From assembly GCA_963839615.1 (NCBI GenBank), contig CAWIVY010000010.1, forward strand, positions 434,001-498,000: a DNA stretch of 64,000 nucleotides. Reading direction: 5' to 3'. The DNA is from DASQMT01 sp963839615 (GTDB taxonomy: Bacteria > Actinomycetota > Thermoleophilia > Solirubrobacterales > Solirubrobacteraceae). The position numbers and the translations under genes are program-made. This document shows, piece after piece, positions 7,523 to 16,321 of the stretch. The notes beneath the pieces were generated by a model. The model was not told the DNA's origin, made no database searches, and saw nothing but the letters and a program-made list of their open reading frames with translations. Each line of letters opens with the position of its first letter. Positions within the stretch are counted from its first letter, which is position 1.

Positions 7523-8035
7523 ATGGCAGACGAGGATGCGGGCGGCGAGAAGCTCCGCGATCGGATCACTCGCCAGGGCGAGGACGCGCTCGGGAAGCTG
7601 GCGCAGGACCTCCTGGAGAACCCGCTCGTGACCGGGGCGATCACGCGCGCATTCGATGCGCGCGAGAAGGCGGTGTCGGCGCAGGAGACCGCGATGAGCG
7701 CGCTCAACCTGCCCTCGGCCGCCGACCTCGAGCGGCTGACGCGGCGGCTGCGATCGGTCTCGCAGCGGCTCGAGGGGATCGAGGACGGTGTCGACCGGCT
7801 GGATCGCCGCGTAGAGGAGGCGGCTCGGAGCGCGCCGGACGACCGCCTCTCGGGGATCGAGGCCCAGCTGTCCAAGCTCGCCGCCGAGGTCGCGAACCTC
7901 GCGAGCGCCCTGGACACCGGCCCGGCGCAGATGCCGCGGGAGCAGGAGCGGTTCGAGGTCGACGACAAGGCCGCGGCGAAGAAGCCTCCCGCGCGCAAGC
8001 GGGCGGCGAAGAGGAAGCCGGCGACGAAGGCGTAG
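7523..8035 (+). CDS. Coiled-coil protein with basic Lys/Ala/Pro tail
   Basis: A 170-residue soluble protein of unknown function. Residues 1-60 are amphipathic helix, residues 68-135 a predicted coiled coil (LERLTRRLRSVSQRLEGIEDGVDRL spans its core), and residues 150-170 a Lys/Arg/Ala/Pro tail (KKPPARKRAAKRKP). This layout resembles phasins such as PhaF/PhaI or nucleoid-associated proteins: a helical body for granule or self association and a histone-H1-like tail for DNA. ATG at 7523 is preferred over GTG at 7520 because of its spacing to AGGAGG. The gene at 8857 has the same logic on a larger scale, so the two may act together. No PHA synthase is in the window. Confidence 0.7.
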   Translation: MADEDAGGEKLRDRITRQGEDALGKLAQDLLENPLVTGAITRAFDAREKAVSAQETAMSALNLPSAADLERLTRRLRSVSQRLEGIEDGVDRLDRRVEEAARSAPDDRLSGIEAQLSKLAAEVANLASALDTGPAQMPREQERFEVDDKAAAKKPPARKRAAKRKPATKA

Positions 8036-8046
8036 CGCCCGGCCGA

Positions 8047-8109
8047 GGCGCCGAGCGGCGACTTCCCCGGCCGGGCGCCGAGCGGCGACTTCCCCGGCCG
8101 GGCGCCGAG
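8047..8109. repeat. 27-bp tandem repeat, about 2.3 copies
   Basis: Two perfect 27-bp units at 8047-8073 and 8074-8100 (beginning GGCGCCGAGCGGCGACTTCC) and a 9-bp third start at 8101. It lies just after the coiled-coil gene's stop and runs into the terminator hairpin, whose left arm is the same GGCGCCGAG. Confidence 0.85.
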
Positions 8110-8128
8110 TGAGGCGCCGCTCGGCGCC
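8101..8128. terminator. Bidirectional terminator-like hairpin between convergent genes
   Basis: Perfect 9-bp stem GGCGCCGAG (8101-8109) / CTCGGCGCC (8120-8128) with a 10-base loop, between the convergent coiled-coil and phosphorylase genes. There is no T-run, so it may act by stem strength alone. Confidence 0.55.
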
Positions 8129-8129
8129 C

Positions 8130-8831
8130 TCAGCCGGCCAGCGCGGCTACCCCGGCCGCGCCGAGCTCGCCCTCGAGCGGCCCGAGCGCGTCGTCGGCGA
8201 GCCGCTCGCCGTGCGCGCGCGTGATCGCCAGCAGCGCGCCGGCGACCGCGCCGTGCCGCCGCGCCGCCATCAGCACCGCCGCGGTCGCGAGGTCGCAGGC
8301 GAGCGCGCCGGCGTCGGCCCATTCGACCGCGCGGACGGGGTCGTGGACGTCGGCCGATGCGACGAGCCCGCGTGCGGCGGCCCCGCCTGGATGCGCAGTC
8401 GCGCAGGCGCTGGCCAGGGCATCGGCCAGGCCGGCGTCCGCCTCGACGCGGCCGTCCGCCCCGAGCGCGCGGCTCGCGCCGTCGGCGGCCAGCGCCGCCT
8501 CGGCGACGACGAGCGTTCCCAGCGCGGTGTCGCCGACGCCCGCCGCGGTGCCGACGCGGATAAGCCGGCGGGCGCCCAGCGCCACGAGCTCGCCCACGAC
8601 CGCGGCTGCGCTCGGGCCGCCGAGGCCGGTGCTCTGGATCGTCAGGAGCAGGCCGTCGGCCGCGATCCCGCTGTATCCCCACAGGCCGCGGTTGTGGTTG
8701 AGCATCCGCGGGCCGTCGATCAGCTGCGTCGCGAGTCGCAGCGCCCGGCCCGGGTCGCCGGGCAGCAGCACGCGCTCGGCGACGGGCTCGTGGGGCTTGA
8801 GGATCACGGGTGCGTGCGGCACTTTCCCCAC
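8130..8831 (-). CDS. Purine/uridine nucleoside phosphorylase family protein
   Basis: A 233-residue member of the PNP/UDP phosphorylase family, which cleaves nucleosides with phosphate to base and ribose-1-phosphate in salvage. Visible are LLPGDPGRA (phosphate loop, residues 22-30), STGLGGPSAAAVVGEL, RLIRVGTAAG, and a C-terminal DLATAAVLMAARRHG where the family usually carries the acidic ribose/base contact. Substrate (purine or uridine) cannot be decided from sequence. GTG at 8831 is the start; TAGCTT lies six bases upstream on the minus strand, so the mRNA is probably leaderless. The start is only 25 bp from the divergent gene at 8857. Confidence 0.85.
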   Translation of the reverse strand: MGKVPHAPVILKPHEPVAERVLLPGDPGRALRLATQLIDGPRMLNHNRGLWGYSGIAADGLLLTIQSTGLGGPSAAAVVGELVALGARRLIRVGTAAGVGDTALGTLVVAEAALAADGASRALGADGRVEADAGLADALASACATAHPGGAAARGLVASADVHDPVRAVEWADAGALACDLATAAVLMAARRHGAVAGALLAITRAHGERLADDALGPLEGELGAAGVAALAG

Positions 8832-8837
8832 GCATTC

Positions 8838-8847
8838 AAGCTAGGAT
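8838..8847. promoter_or_regulatory. Overlapping divergent -10 elements
   Basis: AAGCTAGGAT carries TAGGAT on the plus strand (8842-8847, nine bases before the ATG at 8857) and TAGCTT on the minus strand (8843-8838, six bases before the GTG at 8831). The two share the CTAG core. Start codons are 25 bp apart. Confidence 0.5.
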
Positions 8848-8856
8848 CGCGCAGCC

Positions 8857-9654
8857 ATGGCCAAATCAAAGAAGAGCGGCAAGAAGGACAAGGCGGCCGC
8901 CGGTGCCGCCGAAGCCGTCGAAGCCGTCCGCTCCGCCGTCGAGCGCACCTTCACGGCGTCAGCCGAAGGTGCCAAGTCCACGCGCGGTCGCGCGAAGGAC
9001 GTAACCGCCGCCGCCAACCACCTCCGCGAGGTGCTCGAGGACCGCGTGCTCGCCGAGCTCAAGGGCCTGCGGGGTGACCTCGAGGGGCTCGGCCAGCGCG
9101 TCGCCGCGCTCGAAGTCGGACCGCTCGGCAGTGCAGCGGGCGTGCGGCGCCGCAGGGGCGCGAAGAAGCCCGCCGCGCGGAAGGCCGCGTCGTCGGCGAC
9201 CTCGTCGGCGCGCAAGCCCGCGTCGTCGCGCAAGGCTGCGTCGTCGCGCAAGGCTGCGTCGTCGCGCAAGGCTGCGTCCTCGCGGAAGGCTGCGTCGTCG
9301 CGCAAGGCTGCGTCGTCGCGCAAGGCTGCGTCGTCGCGCAAGGCTGCGTCGTCGCGGAAGGCTGCGTCGTCGCGGAAGGCTGCGTCCTCGCGCAAGGCTG
9401 CGTCGTCGCGCAAGGCTGCGTCCTCGCGGAAGCCGGCGTCGGCGCGCAAGGCCGCGTCGTCACGCAAGGCCGCGTCGTCACGCAAGGCCGCGTCGTCGCG
9501 GAAGCCGGCGTCGGCGCGCAAGGCCGCGTCGTCACGCAAGGCTGCTTCTTCGCGGAAGCCGGCGGCGCGCAAGGCCGCGTCGTCACGCAAGGCCTCGACG
9601 TCACGTAAGGCTGCCTCGTCCTCCGGATCCGGCGGGACCGGCTCGAGCTCGTAG
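8857..9654 (+). CDS. Histone-H1-like repeat protein with SRKAAS hexapeptide tail
   Basis: A 265-residue basic protein. Residues 1-20 are Lys-rich. Residues 20-95 form an amphipathic/coiled-coil region (VEAVRSAVERTF, then LREVLEDRVLAELKGLRGDL). From about residue 118 to the end the chain is built of some twenty hexapeptides of the type SRKAAS, with SRKPAS, ARKAAS and SRKAST variants. This resembles the Lys/Ala/Pro repeats of PhaF-type phasins, mycobacterial HupB tails and chlamydial Hc2, which coat DNA without sequence specificity. I infer nucleoid or granule-DNA tethering. The ATG at 8857 has TAGGAT upstream and no ribosome-binding site. The SCP2 gene follows after three bases, so an operon is likely. 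Confidence 0.75.
   Translation: MAKSKKSGKKDKAAAGAAEAVEAVRSAVERTFTASAEGAKSTRGRAKDVTAAANHLREVLEDRVLAELKGLRGDLEGLGQRVAALEVGPLGSAAGVRRRRGAKKPAARKAASSATSSARKPASSRKAASSRKAASSRKAASSRKAASSRKAASSRKAASSRKAASSRKAASSRKAASSRKAASSRKAASSRKPASARKAASSRKAASSRKAASSRKPASARKAASSRKAASSRKPAARKAASSRKASTSRKAASSSGSGGTGSSS
9208..9624 (+). repeat. 18-bp coding tandem repeats (SRKAAS array)
   Basis: About twenty units near TCGCGCAAGGCTGCGTCG inside the basic-tail gene, with third-position variation (CGC/CGG, GCT/GCC, TCG/TCA/TCC). The central units are almost identical at DNA level, so the array is likely to expand and contract by recombination or slippage. Confidence 0.9.
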
Positions 9655-9657
9655 CCG

Positions 9658-10083
9658 ATGGGCGCCTCCTTCGACTCTCCAGCGGAGTTCAAGGCGGTGA
9701 TCGACCGGGTCTTCACGATGATGGACGAGGACCCGGACATGGGCCCGAAGCTGCGCGACGCCGACGTGCCGATGCGCTACGAGTTCGACGACGTCGACCT
9801 CGTCGCCAACATCCGTGCCACACGTGAGGGTGAGGACGGCAACCTGTACTGGGAGTGGTCCGACGACGTCGACTGGGAGCCCCGCGTGAAGATGGGGATG
9901 TCGTCCGAGACGGCCAACAAGTACTTCCAGGGCAAGGAGAACGTCGCGATGGCGATCGCGCGCCGGCGGATCAAGTCCGGCGGCGACGTCAAGGCCGCGC
10001 TCGCCCTCATGCCGGTCACCAAGCCGGTCTTCGCGCAGTACCGCGCGATGCTCGAGGAGGAGTACCCCCATCTGGTCGTCTGA
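9658..10083 (+). CDS. SCP2-like sterol-carrier domain protein
   Basis: A 141-residue single-domain protein resembling the SCP2 lipid-binding fold: N-terminal helix (FDSPAEFKAVIDRVF), strands around YEFDDVDLVANIRATREG, an aromatic-rich LYWEWSDDVDWEP, then MSSETANKYFQGKENVAMAIARRRIKSGGDV, which matches the SCP2 pattern in which the helix before the final one contacts lipid. These domains bind acyl-CoA, fatty acids or sterol-like lipids without catalysis. ATG at 9658 is three bases after the preceding stop. Pairing with the basic repeat protein fits a lipid-granule or membrane-lipid setting, which is inference. Confidence 0.75.
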   Translation: MGASFDSPAEFKAVIDRVFTMMDEDPDMGPKLRDADVPMRYEFDDVDLVANIRATREGEDGNLYWEWSDDVDWEPRVKMGMSSETANKYFQGKENVAMAIARRRIKSGGDVKAALALMPVTKPVFAQYRAMLEEEYPHLVV

Positions 10084-10098
10084 TCCGGACCGGCCGGT

Positions 10099-10127
10099 TT
10101 GACACGGCGCGGCTGCGGCGGTAGACC
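10099..10127 (+). promoter_or_regulatory. Promoter for candidate RNA gene
   Basis: A consensus -35 TTGACA (10099-10104), 17-bp spacer and TAGACC (10122-10127). Consensus -35 boxes are rare in this window. The predicted start near 10134 is followed by a foldable stretch and a strong terminator. Confidence 0.5.
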
Positions 10128-10133
10128 TTGCGC

Positions 10134-10279
10134 ACCAACCAAGGCAACAGGCCGGGAAGTGGAGGGCGGTAGTCCTCCGCAAGGCGTCGCGAACACCACG
10201 AACGCCGCCGGCCGAGGCAGCGGGCCGCATTGCCCGCCTGGCGGCGGGGTCTTCTCCTGAAGTCCCGCCGCTTTTCTTT
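10134..10279 (+). ncRNA. Candidate structured small RNA, family unknown
   Basis: About 146 bases bounded by a promoter and an intrinsic terminator, without a convincing reading frame. Pairing seen by eye: GGCCGG 10150-10155 with CCGGCC 10208-10213 closes a three-way junction holding GGAGG/CCTCC (10161-10165 / 10174-10178) and GGCGT/ACGCC (10183-10187 / 10202-10206). A separate hairpin is GCGGGC/GCCCGC (10220-10225 / 10232-10237). The terminator follows. I compared it from memory with SRP RNA, 6S, RNase P, tmRNA and common riboswitches and found no match. It could be an independent sRNA, or a leader acting on the MerR-cyclase gene 48 bases downstream. Confidence 0.45.
10241..10279 (+). terminator. 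Intrinsic terminator
   Basis: Stem GCGGCGGG (10241-10248) / CCCGCCGC (10264-10271), with an extra CTTC/GAAG pairing in the loop, followed directly by TTTTCTTT. This is one of the two clearest rho-independent terminators in the window. Confidence 0.85.
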
Positions 10280-10326
10280 GCATCGGGGCGCCTGGGGGCC
10301 CGCGGGCCGCTAGCGTCCCAGGCCTG

Positions 10327-11496
10327 ATGGCCGAGGTCACCGCCGCGGACGTCGCGCGCCTGATCGACGTCCCGCCCGACACCCTGAGACGCTGGGTGCG
10401 GTCAGGCGTCGTGCCGTTGCCCGACGGGGACTGGACGCCGCCGGCGATCGCCCAGGCGCGCATCGTCGCTCGCCTGCGCGAACGCGGGCACACGATGGCC
10501 CAGATCCGCGAGGCCGTGGCGAGCGGACGGCTCGCCTACGGCTACCTCGAGCAGCTGTTCCCCGCCGGGCGCGGCCCGCACTCGCTCGACGACGCCGCCG
10601 AACGCACCGGCCTGGAGCCGGCGCTGATCGAGCGCATCTGGACGGCGCTCGGGTTCCCCGTCGACACGGGCGACGGGTTCACCGACGCCGATCTCGACCT
10701 GCTCGAGTACGCGGCCTCGGTCCTCCAGGCCGGCTTCCCGCTCGTCGCGTTCCTCCAGCTGATCCGCGTCTACGGCCAGGCGCTCACGCAGATCGCCGAC
10801 GCCGAGGTCAAGCTCTTCCACCTCTACGTGCACGAGCCGCTGATGCGCGACGGCGTGCCCGGGCTGAAGATGGCGGAGGAGATGGAAGGCCTCGCCTCCG
10901 ACCTGCTGCCGCTAGCGGCGCCGGTGATGGACGGCCTGCACCGGCGCCTGCTGCGCCATTTCGTCGAGCAGGACGTCGTCGGCCACATGGAGACCGAGGC
11001 CGACTTCGGCCTCGGTCGCCTGCGCGTCGCGATCGCGTTCGCCGACCTCGCCGGGTACACGCGGCTGACCGAGCAGGCGGGGGAGGAGCACGCGCTCGAC
11101 GTCGTCGAGCGCTTCGTCGCCGGCGTCGAGGCGACGCTGCCCGACGACGCGCGCGTGATCAAGACGATCGGCGACGAGGTCATGGTCGTCGGGACGGACG
11201 CGGCCGCGCTCGTCGACTGGGCGGTCGGCTACCAGAGGCTGGCGGCGAACGCGCGGCCGCGGCCGCGGATCGGCATCCACGCCGGTGCCGCGCTGTATCG
11301 CGACGGCGACTACTACGGGCGCGCGGTGAACCTCGCCTCGCGCGTCGCCGCACGCGCGGCCGGCGGCGAGGTGATGGTGACGAGCCCCGTCGTCGAGGCG
11401 GCCGGGGCGCACCTGGCCTTCGACAAGATCGGCGCGGTCACGATGAAGGGCTTCTCCGAGCCGACCGAGCTGTTCGTCGCCGGGCAGGCGCCGTGA
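10327..11496 (+). CDS. MerR-type HTH fused to class III adenylate cyclase
   Basis: A 389-residue protein. Residues 5-70 are a MerR-like winged helix (ADVARLIDVPPDTLRRWVRSG, then AQARIVARLRERGHTMAQIREAV). Residues 80-225 are a helical region resembling the regulatory part of mycobacterial cyclases. Residues 232-385 are a class III nucleotide cyclase domain with the expected residues: metal Asp in FADLAGYT (D240) and IGDE (D283), substrate Lys279, D328, and transition-state N335 and R339 in DYYGRAVNLASR. It should make cAMP from ATP, perhaps gated by the DNA- or ligand-binding part. Its stop overlaps tilS (GTGA). TAGCGT ten bases before the ATG and no SD suggest a leaderless start, separated from the upstream RNA by a terminator. 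Confidence 0.88.
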   Translation: MAEVTAADVARLIDVPPDTLRRWVRSGVVPLPDGDWTPPAIAQARIVARLRERGHTMAQIREAVASGRLAYGYLEQLFPAGRGPHSLDDAAERTGLEPALIERIWTALGFPVDTGDGFTDADLDLLEYAASVLQAGFPLVAFLQLIRVYGQALTQIADAEVKLFHLYVHEPLMRDGVPGLKMAEEMEGLASDLLPLAAPVMDGLHRRLLRHFVEQDVVGHMETEADFGLGRLRVAIAFADLAGYTRLTEQAGEEHALDVVERFVAGVEATLPDDARVIKTIGDEVMVVGTDAAALVDWAVGYQRLAANARPRPRIGIHAGAALYRDGDYYGRAVNLASRVAARAAGGEVMVTSPVVEAAGAHLAFDKIGAVTMKGFSEPTELFVAGQAP

Positions 11497-12449
11497 CCGA
11501 CCTGCTCGAGCCCATCGCCGCGACCGGGCTGCTCGAGCCGGGCCGGCGGGTGCTCGTGCTGCTCTCGGGCGGCCGCGACTCGGTCTGCCTGCTCGACGTC
11601 GCCGTCCGGATCGCCGGCCCAGGGCAGGTCGCCGTGCTGCACTGCAACTACGGGCTGCGCGACGAGGCCGGCGCGGACGAGGCCCACTGCGCGGACCTCT
11701 GCGAGCGGCTCGGCGCCGAGTTGCACGTGCGCAGCCCGCGCCCGCCTTCGCCGGCGGGGAACCTGCAGGCTTGGGCACGCGACGCGCGCTACGCCGAGGC
11801 GCTCCAGCTCGCGCTCGAGCGCGGCGGCGACATCGCGGCCGGCCACACGGCCACCGATCAGGTCGAGACCGTGCTCTACCGGCTCGCCGCCTCGCCGGGC
11901 CGCCGAGCACTGCTCGGGATGGCCGCGCGCGAGGGCCGGCTCGTGCGCCCGCTGCTCGGGGTCTCGCGCGAGGAGACGGCGGCGCACTGCCGCGCGCGCG
12001 GTCTCGCCTGGCGCGAGGACGCCAGCAACGACACGCCCGCGTTCGCGCGCAACCGGCTGCGTCAGGCGCTGCTGCCGGCGCTGCGCTCGCTGCATCCGGC
12101 CGCCGAGGCGAACGTGCTGCGCACGCTGGAGCTGCTGCGCGACGAGGCGGCCGTGCTCGACGCCGTCGTCGACGAGGTGCTCGGCGAGGCCGGCGACCCA
12201 CCGCGCCTGGAAGCGCTGCGCGACCTGCCGGCGGCGCTGCGCCGGCTCTGCCTGCAGCGGCTGGCCGATGCTGCCGCCGGCGGCCGCGCGCCGGCCATCG
12301 GGCACCGCGCCGCCGAGCTGGTCGCGCTCGCCGAGGGCGGCGCGCTCGACGTCGGCGGCGGCCTGCGCGGCGAGGTTCGCGACGGCGCGCTGCGCTTCGG
12401 GAGCAGCCAGGGACCGGCGGCGCCGCACCCCGACCCTGCACGTCCCTAG
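11493..12449 (+). CDS. tilS: tRNA(Ile)-lysidine synthase
   Basis: A 318-residue TilS, which attaches lysine to C34 of the CAU-anticodon tRNA-Ile so that it reads AUA. The PP-loop SGGRDS is at about residues 25-30, followed by the TilS segments HCNYGLRDEAGADE, GHTATDQVETVLYRL and RPLLGVSREE, and WREDASNDTPAFARNRLR. It is shorter than E. coli TilS (432), as usual in actinobacteria, which lack the full C-terminal domain. GTG start overlaps the cyclase stop. With hpt and ftsH downstream this is the classic tilS-hpt-ftsH order. Its TAG stop supplies the first bases of a TAGGAT before hpt. Confidence 0.95.
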   Translation: MTDLLEPIAATGLLEPGRRVLVLLSGGRDSVCLLDVAVRIAGPGQVAVLHCNYGLRDEAGADEAHCADLCERLGAELHVRSPRPPSPAGNLQAWARDARYAEALQLALERGGDIAAGHTATDQVETVLYRLAASPGRRALLGMAAREGRLVRPLLGVSREETAAHCRARGLAWREDASNDTPAFARNRLRQALLPALRSLHPAAEANVLRTLELLRDEAAVLDAVVDEVLGEAGDPPRLEALRDLPAALRRLCLQRLADAAAGGRAPAIGHRAAELVALAEGGALDVGGGLRGEVRDGALRFGSSQGPAAPHPDPARP

Positions 12450-12465
12450 GATGCGCGCACTGACC

Positions 12466-12999
12466 ATGCTGCGCGACCCCGGCATCGGAGAGATCCTCGT
12501 CCAGGCGGACGACCTGAAGCACCGCGTGCGCCAGCTCGGTGAGGAGATCTCGCGCGACTACGCCGACAAGGACCTGCTGCTGATCGGCGTGCTCAAGGGC
12601 GCGGTCTTCTTCCTCGCCGACCTCATGCGCGAGATCGACGCGCCGTGCGAGGTCGACTTCATGGCGGTCGCCTCATACGGGTCGGCGACCGAGTCCTCGG
12701 GCGTCGTGCGGATCCTGAAGGACCTCGACACGCCGATCGAGGGCCGGGACGTCCTGATCGTGGAGGACATCGTCGACTCCGGCCTCACGCTGCAGTACCT
12801 GCTGCGCACGCTCGAGGCCCGCGGGCCGGCATCGCTGGAGGTCTGCGCCCTGCTGACGAAGCCCGAGCGCCGCACCGTCGACCTGCCGACGCGCTACATC
12901 GGCTTCGAGATCCCGGACAAGTTCGCGATCGGCTACGGGCTCGACCACGCGGAGCGTTATCGCAACCTCCCGTACGTGGCGGCGTTATCAATCGCATAA
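12466..12999 (+). CDS. hpt: Hypoxanthine(-guanine) phosphoribosyltransferase
   Basis: A 177-residue purine-salvage enzyme converting hypoxanthine or guanine with PRPP to IMP or GMP. Signature pieces are LLIGVLKGAVFFLADLMR, SYGSATESSGVV, the PRPP-binding loop LIVEDIVDSGLTLQYLL, and the C-terminal IGFEIPDKFAIGYGLD. ATG at 12466 gives the usual 175-185-residue length. ATG at 12451, touching the tilS stop, would add five residues and is the alternative. TAGGAT (12447-12452) overlaps the tilS stop and could start a transcript just before 12466. Confidence 0.93.
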   Translation: MLRDPGIGEILVQADDLKHRVRQLGEEISRDYADKDLLLIGVLKGAVFFLADLMREIDAPCEVDFMAVASYGSATESSGVVRILKDLDTPIEGRDVLIVEDIVDSGLTLQYLLRTLEARGPASLEVCALLTKPERRTVDLPTRYIGFEIPDKFAIGYGLDHAERYRNLPYVAALSIA

Positions 13000-13077
13000 C
13001 CAGCGCATCCAGACTGGACCGCCCTGTCTCGCAAGTTGCGGGCACGGGGCTGACCCGCTGATACCTTTGAACCTCAC

Positions 13078-15075
<1,998 letters not shown>

Positions 15076-15092
15076 GCGGGCGGCGGGGCTTC

Positions 15093-15929
15093 GTGTTCCG
15101 CATCATGGGCGTGCTCAACGTCACGCCGGACTCGTTCTCCGACGGCGGCGCCTTCCTCGACCGCGACGCCGCGGTCAAGCACGGGCTGCGGCTGGCGTTC
15201 GAGGGCGCCGACCTGCTCGACGTCGGCGGCGAGTCGACCCGGCCCGGGGCGGACGCCGTGCCCGAGCGCGAGGAGCTCGACCGCGTGATCGGGGTCATCG
15301 AGGGCATCCGCGCGCAGAACGCGCGCGTGCGCATCTCGATCGACACCTCGAAGGCGGCCGTCGCCGCGGCGGCGCTCGACGTCGGCGCGGACTACGTCAA
15401 CGACGTCACCGCGCTGCGCGGCGATCCCGAGATGGCGGCGCTCGTGGCCGAGCGCGGCGTCGACGTCTGCCTGATGCACATGCTCGGCACGCCGCGCACG
15501 ATGCAGGCCGAGGCGCGTTACGACGACGTCGTCGCCGACGTCAAGGACTTCCTCGCGGAGCGGATAGAGGCGGCGGTCGCGGCCGGCATCGCGCGCGAGC
15601 GGATCGAGATCGACCCCGGGATCGGGTTCGCGAAGACGATCGAGCACAACCTCGAGCTGCTCCGCCGTCTGGGCGAGCTCACCACGCTCGGCCGGCCGCT
15701 CGTGCTGGGCACCTCGCGCAAGTCGTTCCTCGGCTCGATCACCGGCCGCGAGACCGCCGAGCGGATGCCCGCGACGCTCGCGACGGTGGTGATGGGATAC
15801 GAGCGCGGGGCCGAGGTGTTCCGCGTTCACGACGTCGCTCCGGCGCGCGACGCCCTCGCCGTGGCGGCTGCTACGTTGGCCCGCCCATGGCCCCAGACGA
15901 CGCCGAGGACTACGACGACGACGACCTGA
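15093..15929 (+). CDS. folP: Dihydropteroate synthase
   Basis: A 278-residue TIM-barrel enzyme joining 6-hydroxymethyl-dihydropterin pyrophosphate to p-aminobenzoate; the sulfonamide target. Motifs: MGVLNVTPDSFSDGG at the N-terminus, DVGGESTRPGA, SIDTSKAAVAAAAL, VNDVTALRGDPEM, ERIEIDPGIGFAKT and LVLGTSRKSFLG. GTG at 15093 is the start, with GGCGGGG just upstream; the ATG at 15105 would cut into the first strand. The last 14 residues (QTTPRTTTTTT at the end) come from reading 43 bases into folB in another frame and are probably not part of the fold. folB follows; folK is 3.5 kb downstream. Confidence 0.95.
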   Translation: MFRIMGVLNVTPDSFSDGGAFLDRDAAVKHGLRLAFEGADLLDVGGESTRPGADAVPEREELDRVIGVIEGIRAQNARVRISIDTSKAAVAAAALDVGADYVNDVTALRGDPEMAALVAERGVDVCLMHMLGTPRTMQAEARYDDVVADVKDFLAERIEAAVAAGIARERIEIDPGIGFAKTIEHNLELLRRLGELTTLGRPLVLGTSRKSFLGSITGRETAERMPATLATVVMGYERGAEVFRVHDVAPARDALAVAAATLARPWPQTTPRTTTTTT

Positions 15930-16321
15930 CCGGCGACGACGAGGCCGAGGGTCCCGAGGTCGGGGTCACGATCGAGATCGTCGGGTTGTCGCTCTACACC
16001 CACCACGGCGTCAGCGCGGCGGAGCGCGAGATAGGCCAGCGCCTGGTGCTCGACGTTCGCTTCGACGTCGGCGAGCCGGACGCGCTCGTCACCGACCGGG
16101 TGGAGGACACGGTCGACTACGGCGAGGTCTGCCAGGTGATCGCGCTGATCGCGCAGCAGCGCTCGTACAAGACGCTCGAACGGCTCTGCGCGGTGATCGC
16201 CGACCGGCTCGCCTCGCAGTTCAACGCCGACAGCGTGACGGTCAAGGCGTCGAAGCCCGAGCCGCCGATCCCGCTGCCGGTCGAGGAGGTCTCGGTGGAG
16301 GTCTGGCGCGAGGAGCGCTAG
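15887..16321 (+). CDS. folB: Dihydroneopterin aldolase
   Basis: A 144-residue folate enzyme cleaving dihydroneopterin to 6-hydroxymethyl-dihydropterin. The core (residues 28-144) has GLSLYTHHGVSAAEREIGQ, with the conserved Glu, VEDTVDYGEV and a C-terminal Lys in VTVKASKP. The first 27 residues are an acidic extension (EDYDDDDLTGDDEAEG) not usual for FolB; it lies in the overlap with folP and just beyond. ATG at 15887 has TACGTT nine bases upstream. The stop shares CTAG with the convergent PhoD gene's stop. Confidence 0.92.
   Translation: MAPDDAEDYDDDDLTGDDEAEGPEVGVTIEIVGLSLYTHHGVSAAEREIGQRLVLDVRFDVGEPDALVTDRVEDTVDYGEVCQVIALIAQQRSYKTLERLCAVIADRLASQFNADSVTVKASKPEPPIPLPVEEVSVEVWREER

Noticed and set aside
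9208..9624. CRISPR-like array
   Set aside because: Units are contiguous 18-bp coding repeats without spacers.
10134..10279. SRP RNA, cobalamin or c-di-GMP riboswitch at the candidate RNA
   Set aside because: The GGCCGGGAAG stretch recalls several families, but the SRP apical loop, the B12 box and the GEMM core are each missing key parts.
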